This document shows, piece by piece, positions 16,161-24,549 of a DNA stretch of 64,000 bases. The position numbers were made by a program, and so were the translations under genes. Numbering within the stretch: the stretch's first letter is position 1; every line of letters begins with the position of its first letter. Where the stretch lies: positions 248,001 through 312,000 of the forward strand of contig NC_013595.1 in the NCBI RefSeq assembly GCF_000024865.1, given 5' to 3'. The notes under the pieces were generated by a model that was given only the letters and a program-made list of their open reading frames with translations, was not told the DNA's origin and searched no databases. Source of the DNA: Streptosporangium roseum DSM 43021. Its GTDB lineage: Bacteria; Actinomycetota; Actinomycetes; Streptosporangiales; Streptosporangiaceae.

Positions 16161-16856
16161 ATGACCAAGCTCGCCGTCGTCGAACTGAAGCTGCTGACCA
16201 GGGAGCCCGGGGCGATGTTCTCGCTTCTCATCCCGCTGTTCATTTTGGTGATCTTCGGAAGCTCGATCGAGCCGGGTGACACCGTGCTCCTGCCGATGGC
16301 GCTGGCGATCGCCGTGGGGCTCGTGGGGCTGTACATGCTGCCCACCACCATGGCCACCTATCGGGAGAGGGGCATCCTGCGCAGGCTCTCGACCACCCCG
16401 GTGCGTCCCGCGAGCATGCTGGTGGTGCAGCTGGTCCTGCAGTTCGTCCTCGCGATGGTCGCCTGCGGCCTGCTGCTGACTGTCGCGGGCACCGTACTGG
16501 GTGCTCAGCTGCCCTCCCGGGGGCTGCTGATCGCGGTGACCTTCCTGCTCGGCACGGCGGGGATGTTCGCCATCGGGCTGCTCATCGCGGCCCTGGCTCC
16601 GAACGGGCGGGCCGCCAACGGGGTGGGTGTCCTGCTGTACTTCCCGATGGCCTTCCTCGCCGGGCTGATCCAGCCCACGGATCAAATGCCCGTTATCTTG
16701 GCTCATGTTGGCAAATACACCCCTCTGGGCGCTTTCCGGCAGAGCCTGCAGGACGTCTGGGCGGGTGGTGCCCCCGATCCGCTGCTGCTGGTGGTGATGG
16801 CCGCGTACGCGCTGGTCATCAGCATCGCCGCGGCCAGGTTCTTCCGCTGGGAGTGA
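16161..16856 (+). CDS. ABC-2 type transporter permease (DrrB-like)
   Basis: A 231-residue membrane protein with six predicted helices and the ABC-2 family signature TYRERGILRRLSTTPVRP in the first cytoplasmic loop, followed by FPMAFLAGLIQP before the last segment. It forms the membrane part of the exporter with the preceding ATPase. ATG 16161 follows GAGGAAACC. The stop is 3 bp before the start of the sensor kinase gene, indicating one transcript. Confidence 0.92.
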   Translation: MTKLAVVELKLLTREPGAMFSLLIPLFILVIFGSSIEPGDTVLLPMALAIAVGLVGLYMLPTTMATYRERGILRRLSTTPVRPASMLVVQLVLQFVLAMVACGLLLTVAGTVLGAQLPSRGLLIAVTFLLGTAGMFAIGLLIAALAPNGRAANGVGVLLYFPMAFLAGLIQPTDQMPVILAHVGKYTPLGAFRQSLQDVWAGGAPDPLLLVVMAAYALVISIAAARFFRWE

Positions 16857-16859
16857 GAC

Positions 16860-18023
16860 ATGACCGGGCAGCTCGACCGGTGGGAGAGGCTTCTGGAGCG
16901 CCAGATGGCGGCTGCGCCGTACGTCTTGCTGGTGATCTCCATGGTGCTCTCCCTCCTCATCGACGGCCGCTCATGGCTGACGGTCACGCTGGTCGCGGTG
17001 GCCGCAGCCTGGATCCGGCTGGTGCCGCGAGGCGGGCTCTACGTGGCCGGGCTGGTGGTCCTGATCGGGGTGCTCTGCACGCGGGGGATGTGGTTCGCCA
17101 GTTTCTTCGGCTTCACCGGCTACCTTCACTCGTGGCAGTACCTGAAAGGGACGTGGCGGTTCGCCGGGGTCACCGCCACGGCGGCGATCAGCGTCGCGGC
17201 CTACAACGGCGGGCTGCCCGACCCCACCCCGTCCGCGATCTTCACCTATCTGTTCTTCACCGCCGCCATCGTGGCCGTGGTCGGCGTGTTCAGCTTCGTC
17301 GGCGAGATCACGACCGAGCGCAGCGCCGAGCGGAAGCGGATGGTGGCGCAGCTTGAGAAGGCGATGCGGGAGAACGCCGGTCTCCACGCTCAGCTGCTGG
17401 TACAGGCGCGGGAGGCGGGTGTGCTGGACGAGCGGCAGCGCATGGCGGCCGAGATCCACGACACCCTCGCCCAGGGCCTGACCGGCATCATCACCCAGCT
17501 CCAGGCGGCACAGCAGGCCGAGGACTGGCGGCGCCACATGGACAATGCCGTACGGCTGGCACGGGAGAGCCTCGCCGAAGCCCGCCGCTCCGTCCACGCG
17601 GTCGGACCCGGCCAGCTGGAGGCGGCGCCGCTGCCCGAGGCGCTGCGGGAGGTCGTGGCCCGGTGGAGCGAGTTCAACGGGGTGCGTGCCGACTTCACCA
17701 CGACTGGTACGGTCCGTCCCATGCATCCGGAGGTGGAGGAGACCTTGCTCCGCACAGCGCAGGAGGCCCTGGCCAACGCGGCCAAGCACGCGGGCGCGTC
17801 CCGAGTCGGGCTGACCCTCTCCTACATGGAGGACGTGGTCACCCTGGACGTGCGCGACGACGGTGCCGGATTCGATCCCGAGCGCGTCCGAGACGGCGGC
17901 GGCTTCGGCCTGACGTCGATGGGCAAGCGCGTCAGCCGTCTGGCGGGCACCCTGGAGATCGAGTCGGAACCCGGCGGCGGCACCGCGGTCTCCGCCAGCG
18001 TTCCGGCGGTGGCACGTGGCTGA
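16860..18023 (+). CDS. NarL-family sensor histidine kinase (HisKA_3)
   Basis: A 387-residue kinase. The N-terminal half carries several TM helices in pairs (about 20-34, 40-52, 60-75, 105-118, 128-148) with very short loops, the intramembrane-sensing type. A coiled segment then leads into the dimerisation box DERQRMAAEIHDTLAQG with His200, followed by an HATPase domain with QEALANAAKHA and GGGFGLTSMGKR. The start is 3 bp after the permease stop and the end overlaps the regulator by 8 bp. By analogy with DesK- and LiaS-like kinases next to exporters, it probably senses membrane stress or the exported compound. Confidence 0.9.
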   Translation: MTGQLDRWERLLERQMAAAPYVLLVISMVLSLLIDGRSWLTVTLVAVAAAWIRLVPRGGLYVAGLVVLIGVLCTRGMWFASFFGFTGYLHSWQYLKGTWRFAGVTATAAISVAAYNGGLPDPTPSAIFTYLFFTAAIVAVVGVFSFVGEITTERSAERKRMVAQLEKAMRENAGLHAQLLVQAREAGVLDERQRMAAEIHDTLAQGLTGIITQLQAAQQAEDWRRHMDNAVRLARESLAEARRSVHAVGPGQLEAAPLPEALREVVARWSEFNGVRADFTTTGTVRPMHPEVEETLLRTAQEALANAAKHAGASRVGLTLSYMEDVVTLDVRDDGAGFDPERVRDGGGFGLTSMGKRVSRLAGTLEIESEPGGGTAVSASVPAVARG

Positions 18024-18660
18024 GGCCCCGATCCGGCTGCTGATCGCCGACGATCATCCCATCGTCCGCGACGGCATCCGCGGCATGTTCGCCGGTGACC
18101 CGGGCTTCGAGGTGCTGGCCGAGGCCGGGGACGGCGCGCAGGCCGTCGAGCTCGCACGGGCACTGAACCCGGACGTGATCCTCATGGACCTCCGCATGCC
18201 GAAGATGGACGGCGTCATGGCCATCAAGGAACTCGCCAGGCTCGGGGTCGCGGCACGCGTGCTCGTCCTGACCACCTACGACACCGACAAGGACGTCCTG
18301 CCCGCCGTCGAGGCCGGGGCCACCGGCTACCTCCTCAAGGACACCCAGCGCGACGATCTCATCCGGGCCGTCCGTACGGCGGCGCGGGGCGAAGCCGTGC
18401 TCTCCCCGTCGGTCGCCACCCGCCTCCTCGGGCAGGTGCGCGCTCCCGCCGACCCGCTGAGCGCGCGGGAACTGGAGGTCCTGGAACTCATCGCTCAGGG
18501 CACCACCAACCGCGAAGTGGCCGCGCGCCTGTTCATCAGCGAGGCCACGGTCAAGAGCCACCTGCTGCACATCTACACGAAACTCGGCGTCAACGACCGC
18601 GCGGCGGCCGTCGCCGTCGCCTTCCGGCGCGGGCTGCTCGATCTGGGGAACGACGGCTGA
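18016..18660 (+). CDS. NarL/LuxR-family response regulator
   Basis: A 214-residue regulator: receiver with Asp58 in DVILMDLRMPKMDG, Thr/Lys switch residues, and a C-terminal LuxR helix-turn-helix (LSARELEVLELIAQG to IYTKLGVNDRAAAV). The GTG at 18016 overlaps the kinase by 8 bp. It probably regulates its own operon and perhaps the next gene, a small membrane protein. The 83-bp spacer that follows has two copies of CGTACTCAG (18677 and 18701) around a GTACGCGTAC palindrome, a possible binding site. Confidence 0.93.
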   Translation: MAEAPIRLLIADDHPIVRDGIRGMFAGDPGFEVLAEAGDGAQAVELARALNPDVILMDLRMPKMDGVMAIKELARLGVAARVLVLTTYDTDKDVLPAVEAGATGYLLKDTQRDDLIRAVRTAARGEAVLSPSVATRLLGQVRAPADPLSARELEVLELIAQGTTNREVAARLFISEATVKSHLLHIYTKLGVNDRAAAVAVAFRRGLLDLGNDG

Positions 18661-18743
18661 CGGATCACCCCGGTTCACGTACTCAGACAGGGTGGGTACG
18701 CGTACTCAGGCGCCCGGCCGGCTGGTGCCCGACCCTTGACGGC

Positions 18744-19034
18744 ATGAGCAAACCACTCCAGCCCGTCATGACCGCCGCCTATTACGCGCAGTCCGTCATC
18801 TCCTTCGGCGTGGCGCTCGGCAGCGTGGCGCTCGGCATCGTCTTCCTGCCGATCGACCCCTGGCTCCGCGCGTTCCTCGCGGTCGCCGTGCTGTACACGG
18901 TGACGTCGGCCTTCGGCCTGGCCAAGTGCGTGCGCGACCGGCAGGAAGTCGTCAGCGTGTCGAGCCGCGTCGACCAGGCGCGCCTCGACAAACTGCTCTC
19001 CGAGCACGACCCCTACAAGGTCGACGGTCTCTGA
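18744..19034 (+). CDS. YiaA/YiaB-like two-helix membrane protein
   Basis: A 96-residue protein with two TM helices (about 18-38 and 45-62) around a short turn with PIDPW, then a charged tail VRDRQEVVSVSSRVDQ. The motif YYAQSVISFGVALGSVALGI and LYTVTSAFGLAKCVRD match the YiaA/YiaB two-helix family of unknown function. It lies 83 bp after the NarL regulator and could be a target or the tail of that operon. Convergent with the next two-component system. Confidence 0.8.
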   Translation: MSKPLQPVMTAAYYAQSVISFGVALGSVALGIVFLPIDPWLRAFLAVAVLYTVTSAFGLAKCVRDRQEVVSVSSRVDQARLDKLLSEHDPYKVDGL

Positions 19035-19053
19035 GCCGCCCCTCCGGCCCGCC

Positions 19054-19704
19054 CTACGCCTCGTCGAGTCCTCGCTCGATCGCGTAACGGACGAGCTCGG
19101 CCCGGTTGTGGAGCTGGAGCTTGTTCAAGGTGTTCTGCACGTGGTTCTGCACGGTCCGGTGGCTGAGCACCAGCCGTTCGGCGACCTGTCTGTAGGACAG
19201 TCCCTTGGCGACGAGGCGCAGCACCTCGGTCTCCCGGTCGGTGAGGCGCGGCCCGTCGTCGGCAGGTCTCTGCGTGGCGAGGCGGCGGTACTCGCCGAGC
19301 ACCAGTCCGGCCAGGCCGGGGGTGAAGACCGGTTCCCCTTCGGCCGTGCGCCGGACGGCGTCGAGGAACTCCTCCCGGCTCGCCGACTTGACCAGGTAGC
19401 CGGAGGCCCCGGCCTTGACCGCCTCGAGCACGTCCTCGTGCTCGCCGCTCGCCGACAGCACCAGCACGCGGGGCGGATGGGAGGACGCGGCCAGCCCTCT
19501 GGCCACCTCCACGCCGGGCAGGTCGGGTAGCCGCAGGTCGAGGATGACCACATCGGGGCGTACGGCGGCGGCGACGCGGAGCGCCTGGCGGCCCTCGCCC
19601 ACGGCCGCCACCACCTCGTACATGGCGTTCTCCAGGTCGCGGGCGACCGCGTCCCGCCACATCGGGTGGTCGTCCACCACCATCACCCGCAGAGCGCTGG
19701 TCAT
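19054..19704 (-). CDS. NarL/LuxR response regulator (MacR-like)
   Basis: A 216-residue regulator with receiver (Asp56 in DVVILDLRLPDLPG) and a LuxR-type helix-turn-helix (LTDRETEVLRLVAKGLSYRQ onward). It lies 31 bp downstream of the kinase gene below on the same strand. The pair resembles Streptomyces MacRS, which acts in membrane integrity and development; the match rests on the kinase's N-terminal domain and gene order. Confidence 0.9.
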   Translation of the reverse strand: MTSALRVMVVDDHPMWRDAVARDLENAMYEVVAAVGEGRQALRVAAAVRPDVVILDLRLPDLPGVEVARGLAASSHPPRVLVLSASGEHEDVLEAVKAGASGYLVKSASREEFLDAVRRTAEGEPVFTPGLAGLVLGEYRRLATQRPADDGPRLTDRETEVLRLVAKGLSYRQVAERLVLSHRTVQNHVQNTLNKLQLHNRAELVRYAIERGLDEA

Positions 19705-19735
19705 GCCGTAACTGTAAACCGGCCCGCGTTCCCGC

Positions 19736-20884
19736 CTAGGCGGTACGGGCCTGCTCGTGGGCAGCGGGCCGTGCGGGGACGGGGATGATCAGCTCGACCT
19801 CGGTTCCCTGGCCGGGCACGGATGTGAAGCCGGCGGTGCCGCCAAGGCCGGCGATCCGGCCCCGGATGGACTGCGCGATGCCGAGCCTGCCCTCCGCCTC
19901 CGCCTCCGGAAGGCGTCCCGCGGGGATGCCCGGACCCTCGTCGCGCACCGTGACGGTCATGGAGACGTCGTCGTTCTCGGCGAAGACCCAGGCCCTCGCG
20001 TCTTCGCCGCAGTGCCGCCGGACGTTGTCGAGCGCCGCGCCCACGGCCGCGACGACCTCGTGAGCCTGACCGGCGGGGAGCGGCAGAGGGGTCGCGGGTG
20101 TCGACACGGTCACCGTCGCCGTGGTGTACCGGCGTAGACGGGCCCCCACATCGACGAGGCCTGCGCCGTCCTGCTCCGCCATGGCCGGCCCGCTACGGAT
20201 CATCTCGCGCAGTGCCGCTTCCTGCTCTCCGGCGAGCCGCCCCAGTTCGGCGGCCTCCCCGCCGATCTCCAGCCCGCGGCGCTGCACCAGCGCCAGCACC
20301 TGAAGAACGGAGTCGTGGATGCCGCGAGCGAGCCGCTCGCGTTCCCGGCCGGCCGCCTCTATCTCGACGGCCCGTTGCAGTCGTTCCTCCGCCTGTCCGG
20401 TGAGCCGGGCCACGTGGCCGACGACGGTTCCGGCGAGGATCAGCAGCACGACTCCGTTGACGGGGACGGAGAGATCGAATCCATGCAGACCGCGCAGCCA
20501 CAGGTCGCCGAGCGACAGCACGACCGCTGCGACCCCGCCCGCCCGCCGCCCGCCGTACACGGCCCAGGCGAGGACAGGCCCCCCGATCCAGGTCGCCGTG
20601 ACCGGCATCACGCCTGCCGGCCCGGCATCAGGTCCCTGGACGTACGGCGAAGCCAGCATGCAGCCGAGAGTGACAAGAACGTCCAGGACCAGCAGAGGGC
20701 GGCTTCTCGCGGTCGAGTACGCGACGGTGGTGGCCGCGGTCCAGACCGTCATCACGCCGAGGACGAGCCAGCCCGCGACGGGGCGCTGGTAGCCGCCGGC
20801 GCCTGCCAGCAACAGTGCGGCGTAGCCCAGGGAGGCGATGCGGTAGACCGCGATGGCACGCCAGAACGACCCCTCGATCCCCAT
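19736..20884 (-). CDS. MacS-family sensor histidine kinase
   Basis: A 382-residue kinase. The N-terminus begins with an amphipathic FWRAIAVYRIASLGYAALLL segment typical of the MacS/DUF5931 group and has about five TM helices to residue 157. It is followed by RERLARGIHDSVLQVLALVQ with phospho-acceptor His190 and a HisKA_3/HATPase module (DNVRRHCGE, DEGPGIP, GRLGIAQSIRGR). ATG 20884 is the natural start. Transcribed away from the sigma-factor gene at 21062; the 177-bp spacer is shared by two stress-response units. Confidence 0.9.
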   Translation of the reverse strand: MGIEGSFWRAIAVYRIASLGYAALLLAGAGGYQRPVAGWLVLGVMTVWTAATTVAYSTARSRPLLVLDVLVTLGCMLASPYVQGPDAGPAGVMPVTATWIGGPVLAWAVYGGRRAGGVAAVVLSLGDLWLRGLHGFDLSVPVNGVVLLILAGTVVGHVARLTGQAEERLQRAVEIEAAGRERERLARGIHDSVLQVLALVQRRGLEIGGEAAELGRLAGEQEAALREMIRSGPAMAEQDGAGLVDVGARLRRYTTATVTVSTPATPLPLPAGQAHEVVAAVGAALDNVRRHCGEDARAWVFAENDDVSMTVTVRDEGPGIPAGRLPEAEAEGRLGIAQSIRGRIAGLGGTAGFTSVPGQGTEVELIIPVPARPAAHEQARTA

Positions 20885-21061
20885 GTGGCCCCATCACGCT
20901 CGATCGGCGCTGTTCCTGGTGACCCGACTATAAGGTGACCCGCGCCGGATGCGCGTCGCGCCGCGTGGGCCCGCCTTCCTCAGGCCTTTCGTCGTGGGAT
21001 GCAACACTTTGCCCGGTAATTCCATCTGGGAGGTGACAGAGACGACGGAAGGCGGAGGCAG

Positions 21062-21586
21062 TTGGAAGCAGATCCGCGGTTCGCGGAGTTCGTCGCCGAG
21101 CGAGGTGATGCGCTGCTGCGATACGGCTACGTGCTGGCCGGAAACCCGCATGACGCTGCGGACTTGGTGCAGGAGGCGCTGCTGAAGCTCCGCGCCGCCT
21201 GGCCGAGGCTCCTGGCCAAAGAGAATCCCGAAAGCTACGTGCGGACCATCATGGCCAGGCTGCACACGGCCACCTGGCGGTTGCGGCGTCGCGAGCTGCT
21301 CAGCTGGGAGTTGCCCGAACACGGCTACCACGACGCGCTGCCCAGCGGTGACGAGCAGGCGATGTGGGAGGCGCTGGCCGGGCTGCCGCGCAAGCAGCGG
21401 GTGGTGGTGGTGTTGCGGTACTACGAAGGGTTCAGCGACGCGGAGATCGCGGCGACCCTGGGGATCTCCCGGGGAACCGTGCGGAGCCAGGCGTCACGGG
21501 CGCTCGACAAGCTTCGCTCCGCCGTACCGGCGGGCAGTCACGGCATTTCTGAAGGTGTCAGGTCGGAGCACGGGGGGCGGCGATGA
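21062..21586 (+). CDS. SigE-family ECF RNA polymerase sigma factor
   Basis: A 174-residue sigma factor with region 2 (FAEFVAERGDALLRYGYVLA to DLVQEALLKLRAAW) and region 4 (LAGLPRKQRVVVVLRYYEGF, then ISRGTVRSQASRALDKLR). No anti-sigma of the ZAS type is adjacent; instead the next gene encodes a single-TM protein starting four bases before its stop, the usual partner for this SigE (SACE_1649-like) group. TTG 21062 is inferred because GGAGG lies at 21054-21058 and no ATG or GTG is in frame nearby; spacing is short, so the start is uncertain by a few codons. Confidence 0.88.
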   Translation: MEADPRFAEFVAERGDALLRYGYVLAGNPHDAADLVQEALLKLRAAWPRLLAKENPESYVRTIMARLHTATWRLRRRELLSWELPEHGYHDALPSGDEQAMWEALAGLPRKQRVVVVLRYYEGFSDAEIAATLGISRGTVRSQASRALDKLRSAVPAGSHGISEGVRSEHGGRR

Positions 21587-22797
21587 GCGATTTCGAGGAC
21601 GCGTTGCGCAGGTCCTTGGGGCACGCGGCGGAACGGGCGCCTCGGCTGCCCGGCGCGGCGGCGGGGCAACTGGAGATCGGTTACCGGCGGCGCAGGCGGC
21701 GCTTCCAGGCGCTGCTCGCGGCGGCGGCCGTGGTAGTGGTCGCGGGAGGGGCCGGGGTGGGTCTGCGTGCGGGTGGTGGGGGGGCGGCGCCGCCGGCCGT
21801 CAACCCGTCCGACGTCCCTTCCGTGGTGGTCACCCTCCCGGAGGCCGCGCCCGAGCCGATCGAGAAGGTGTGGCCACAGGCCGTGTGGAAGATGCCCGCG
21901 AAGGGGGCGGACGGCCGGGAGCTGCAGCCGGTCGCGCTGATCGACGACCGGACGCTGCTGGTCAAGGCCTGGCGCACCTTCGACAGGACCGAGGTGGTCT
22001 ACGCCTACGATCTGGCCGGCCGGAACCTGCGGAAGATCGCGGACGTGCCGGCGCCGAAGGGGACCGTGCGGTTCGCCTCGGACTTCAGCTTCGGCGACGG
22101 GCAGGTGGCCTGGTGGACCACCACGAAGGGCGTCACGCACATCTGGGCCGCCCCGCTGGACGGCGGAGAGGCTCGGCTGGTGGCCGACCGGAAAACCGAG
22201 GGCGACGACGTCTCCCCTCTCGACGGCCTCGGCGTGGCGGACGGCAATGTCGTGTTCTCCCTGTCGGCGGGCGGGGTGTTCAGCGTTCCGCTGGCCGGGG
22301 GGCCGGTGACGCCGGTCCAGGCAGGTGCCGGTCTGCACCTGCTGTCCTGGCCGTGGGCCGGTTCGCCGGGCACCGGCGGCCCGCCCGGCCGGCCGCCCTT
22401 CAGCAAGCTGGTCAACCTGGAGACCGGGCAGACCAGTACGGCCGCCGTCCACCAGGGCGAGCAGGTGTACGCCTGCGGCGTGCGGTCCTGTACGGGGATG
22501 ACGGCCGACGGCAGAGCCTTCACCCGGCTGCGTGACGGCTCACAGCAGAAGGACATTCCCGTCGGCTACCTGATCCCGGAACCACCGACGCAGAGCCGTT
22601 TCCACGTGCGCAACCTCAAGAGCGACGGTCCGGGGCTCGGGCTCTACGACCTGACCACCGGTACCTTCGCCGACCTGGGCATCCGGGAGGAGGCGGCGAC
22701 CCGCGGCGAGGTTCCCGTCGCGGACCGAGCCGGCCGGCTCATGACCTACCGGCTCAAGAACGATCGCTACGTGATCGACCTGTCCAGGATCCCGTAG
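21583..22797 (+). CDS. Single-TM membrane protein, probable sigma-factor partner
   Basis: A 404-residue protein: cytoplasmic N-terminus (1-38, MSDFEDALRRSLGHAAERAP with an Arg cluster), one TM (about 39-60), then a large extracytoplasmic part with repeated strand-turn patterns (such as YAYDLAGRNLRKIADVP and HIWAAPLDGGEARLVAD) that look like a beta-propeller. One Cys pair (YACGVRSCTG) could form a disulphide. The ATG overlaps the sigma-factor stop by 4 bp. Position and topology suggest an anti-sigma-like membrane sensor, but no conserved anti-sigma domain is visible. Confidence 0.7.
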   Translation: MSDFEDALRRSLGHAAERAPRLPGAAAGQLEIGYRRRRRRFQALLAAAAVVVVAGGAGVGLRAGGGGAAPPAVNPSDVPSVVVTLPEAAPEPIEKVWPQAVWKMPAKGADGRELQPVALIDDRTLLVKAWRTFDRTEVVYAYDLAGRNLRKIADVPAPKGTVRFASDFSFGDGQVAWWTTTKGVTHIWAAPLDGGEARLVADRKTEGDDVSPLDGLGVADGNVVFSLSAGGVFSVPLAGGPVTPVQAGAGLHLLSWPWAGSPGTGGPPGRPPFSKLVNLETGQTSTAAVHQGEQVYACGVRSCTGMTADGRAFTRLRDGSQQKDIPVGYLIPEPPTQSRFHVRNLKSDGPGLGLYDLTTGTFADLGIREEAATRGEVPVADRAGRLMTYRLKNDRYVIDLSRIP

Positions 22798-22927
22798 CCG
22801 CGGCGACGGGGGTGACGCGCCACGGCTCGCGGGTCCCTTCGACGGATCGGCGGGGCGCCGGCTCATGCCGGCGGCGAGCGGGCCGACCGTGCCGGGGTCG
22901 CGTCCCCCCTGACAGGCCGGATGCGGC

Positions 22928-22983
22928 GGGGTTGGATGGATATTTACTGTTAGTAAAGTTTCCTTTATATTTGGTCCAACCCC
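22928..22983. promoter_or_regulatory. Promoter/operator region of the LPMO gene
   Basis: A 9-bp perfect inverted repeat, GGGGTTGGA (22928-22936) and TCCAACCCC (22975-22983), flanks an AT-rich island with TTACTGTTAGTAAAG and TTTCCTTTATATTTGG, 20 bp before the ATG. The AT-rich core is a likely -10/-35 region; the inverted repeat may serve substrate-dependent repression of chitin use. Confidence 0.5.
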
Positions 22984-23002
22984 CCAGCAAAGGAAGCATG
23001 AC

Positions 23003-23758
23003 ATGCGCAAATTGATCACAGTCTTAGCGGCGACGATCATCGCGGTCGCGTCCGTGGTGGTCGTCGCCTCACCCGCCCTGGCACACGGTTACATCACCTC
23101 CCCTCCGAGCAGGCAGGCCCTCTGCGCCCAGGGGAAGGTCGCCAACTGCGGCCAGATCATCTGGGAGCCGGCCAGCGTCGAGGGCCCCAAGGGGCAGCGG
23201 AACTGCAGCGGCGGCGATGCTCGCTGGGCCCCGCTCGACGACGACAGCAAGGCGTGGCCGGTCACCAACGTCGGTGACTCGGTCACCTTCAACTGGCGGA
23301 TCGAGGCCCGTCACGCCACCAGCACGTGGGAGTACTTCGTCGGCGGCACCCGCATCGCGGTGTTCGACGACCGAGGCAAGCTGCCGGGCGCCACGGTCTC
23401 GCACGCGGTGAACCTGGGAGGCCGGACCGGCCGCCTCAAGGTGCTCGCCATCTGGAACATCGCCGACACCGCGATGGCCTTCTACAACTGCGTCGACGTC
23501 AAGGTCGGCGGCGGCCCGGACCCGACCCCGACTCCCACGCCGACCCCGACCCCCACGCCGACTCCCACCGTCTCGCCCACGCCGACTCCCACCGCTTCGC
23601 CCACTCAGGGACCCGCCGGCCCCTGGACCGCGGGCACCGCCTACGCGGCCGGTGCTCAGGCGATCTACAACGGCGTCACCTACCAGTGCCTCCAGCAGCA
23701 CACCGCACTGCCCGGCTGGGAGCCGCCCTACGTCCCGGCCCTCTGGCGGCGCCAGTGA
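23003..23758 (+). CDS. Chitin-active lytic polysaccharide monooxygenase (AA10) with CBM5/12
   Basis: A 251-residue secreted copper enzyme that cleaves crystalline chitin (or cellulose) oxidatively. A 27-residue signal peptide ends ASPALA, leaving His28 as the new N-terminus; His28 and His104 (ARHATSTWEYF) form the histidine brace, with Phe160 in DTAMAFYNC at the axial position. A Pro-Thr linker (about 173-205, PTPTPT repeats) leads to a C-terminal chitin-binding module of the CBM5/12 type (PWTAGTAYAAGAQAIYNGVT to the final ALWRRQ). ATG 23003 is preceded by AAAGGAAG. It is monocistronic, with a palindrome-bearing promoter and a classic terminator. Confidence 0.93.
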   Translation: MRKLITVLAATIIAVASVVVVASPALAHGYITSPPSRQALCAQGKVANCGQIIWEPASVEGPKGQRNCSGGDARWAPLDDDSKAWPVTNVGDSVTFNWRIEARHATSTWEYFVGGTRIAVFDDRGKLPGATVSHAVNLGGRTGRLKVLAIWNIADTAMAFYNCVDVKVGGGPDPTPTPTPTPTPTPTPTVSPTPTPTASPTQGPAGPWTAGTAYAAGAQAIYNGVTYQCLQQHTALPGWEPPYVPALWRRQ

Positions 23759-23785
23759 GCCGGTGACGTCCGGCGGTAGTGAAGC

Positions 23786-23820
23786 ACCCGTGCTCCTTCC
23801 CGGAGGAGCACGGGTTTTCG
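23786..23820 (+). terminator. Rho-independent terminator of the LPMO gene
   Basis: ACCCGTGCTCCT and AGGAGCACGGGT form a perfect 12-bp stem with loop TCCCGG, followed by TTTCGTTTG. One of the few terminators here with a T-tract; 28 bp after the stop codon. Confidence 0.92.
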
Positions 23821-24000
23821 TTTGATCCACTCCGGTGAGGTCGCGCAGGAGGCGCCGGTCGCAAGCGGGCCGATCCTGTCCCGGAAAGAGCTGGACGGAA
23901 AGCGGTGCGGGGTGCCGCGCCTGTCGCGCATCCCCCGACGGGCCGCACCGGAGCCGGCAGTGGCGGCGACCACAACCTCGTGGGCCGGCGCAGCCCGGCA

Positions 24001-24017
24001 TGCTAGCGGCGCTAGCA
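24001..24017. promoter_or_regulatory. TetR-type operator 1 of the DUF4267 gene
   Basis: TGCTAGCGGCGCTAGCA, a 17-bp near-perfect palindrome. Its half-site GCTAGC recurs at 24051-24067 and before the TetR gene ending at 40917, suggesting that regulator binds here. Confidence 0.65.
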
Positions 24018-24050
24018 CTCCTGTCGAAGATATGTTAGTTTCGCTCTTGG

Positions 24051-24067
24051 TTCTAGCGCTGCTAGCA
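24051..24067. promoter_or_regulatory. TetR-type operator 2 of the DUF4267 gene
   Basis: TTCTAGCGCTGCTAGCA, 13 bp before the ATG at 24081. Its reverse complement contains CTAGCAGCGCTAG, the exact 13-bp core found at 40927-40939. Together with operator 1 it brackets the likely core promoter. Confidence 0.7.
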
Positions 24068-24080
24068 AAAGGAAAAGATC

Positions 24081-24452
24081 ATGCTCTCCCCCATTGCCTA
24101 CGGACTGGCCATCCTGCTCAACCTCTTCATCATCTTCATCGGCCTCCGGTTCCTCCTGGTGCCCCACGCCGCGGCCGCCGGCTACGGCGTCCCCGCCAAG
24201 AAGGACGGGGACGCCGCCTATCTGGCCATCAAGGGTCTGCGCGACTTCAGCTACGGCGTCGTCGGCCTCGCCCTCCTCGCCTTCGTGGGCCCCCAGGCCG
24301 AGGCCTGGTACATGCTGGCCGTCGCCCTCGTCCCCCTCGGCGACACCGTCATCGTCCTGCGCCACGGCGGCACCAAGGCGACCGCCTTCGGCATCCACTT
24401 CGCCACCGCCGTGATCGTGCTCATCAATGCCGCCCTCCTGTTCGCCGTCTGA
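24081..24452 (+). CDS. DUF4267 four-TM membrane protein
   Basis: A 123-residue integral membrane protein with four hydrophobic helices (about 5-27, 50-70, 73-90, 100-122), the FIGLRFLLVPHAAAAGYGVP start and KGLRDFSYGVVGLALL characteristic of DUF4267. The function is unknown; the genes are often found beside TetR regulators. Here the regulator carrying the same operator core is 16 kb away. ATG 24081 follows AAAAGGAAAAG. Convergent with the TerC gene. Confidence 0.85.
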   Translation: MLSPIAYGLAILLNLFIIFIGLRFLLVPHAAAAGYGVPAKKDGDAAYLAIKGLRDFSYGVVGLALLAFVGPQAEAWYMLAVALVPLGDTVIVLRHGGTKATAFGIHFATAVIVLINAALLFAV

Positions 24453-24549
24453 GAGTCCCGGCGCTCACGGGCCCGGCTGACCCCGCGCTGACGGCCGGGA
24501 CCTGTCCGGGCTCCGTCCGGGATCAACCCGGCGCCGGCTGTGAGCGGGG

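Noticed and set aside
22970..22984. DasR (dre) site at TTTGGTCCAACC
   Set aside because: Only half the consensus is present; better described as one arm of the inverted repeat.
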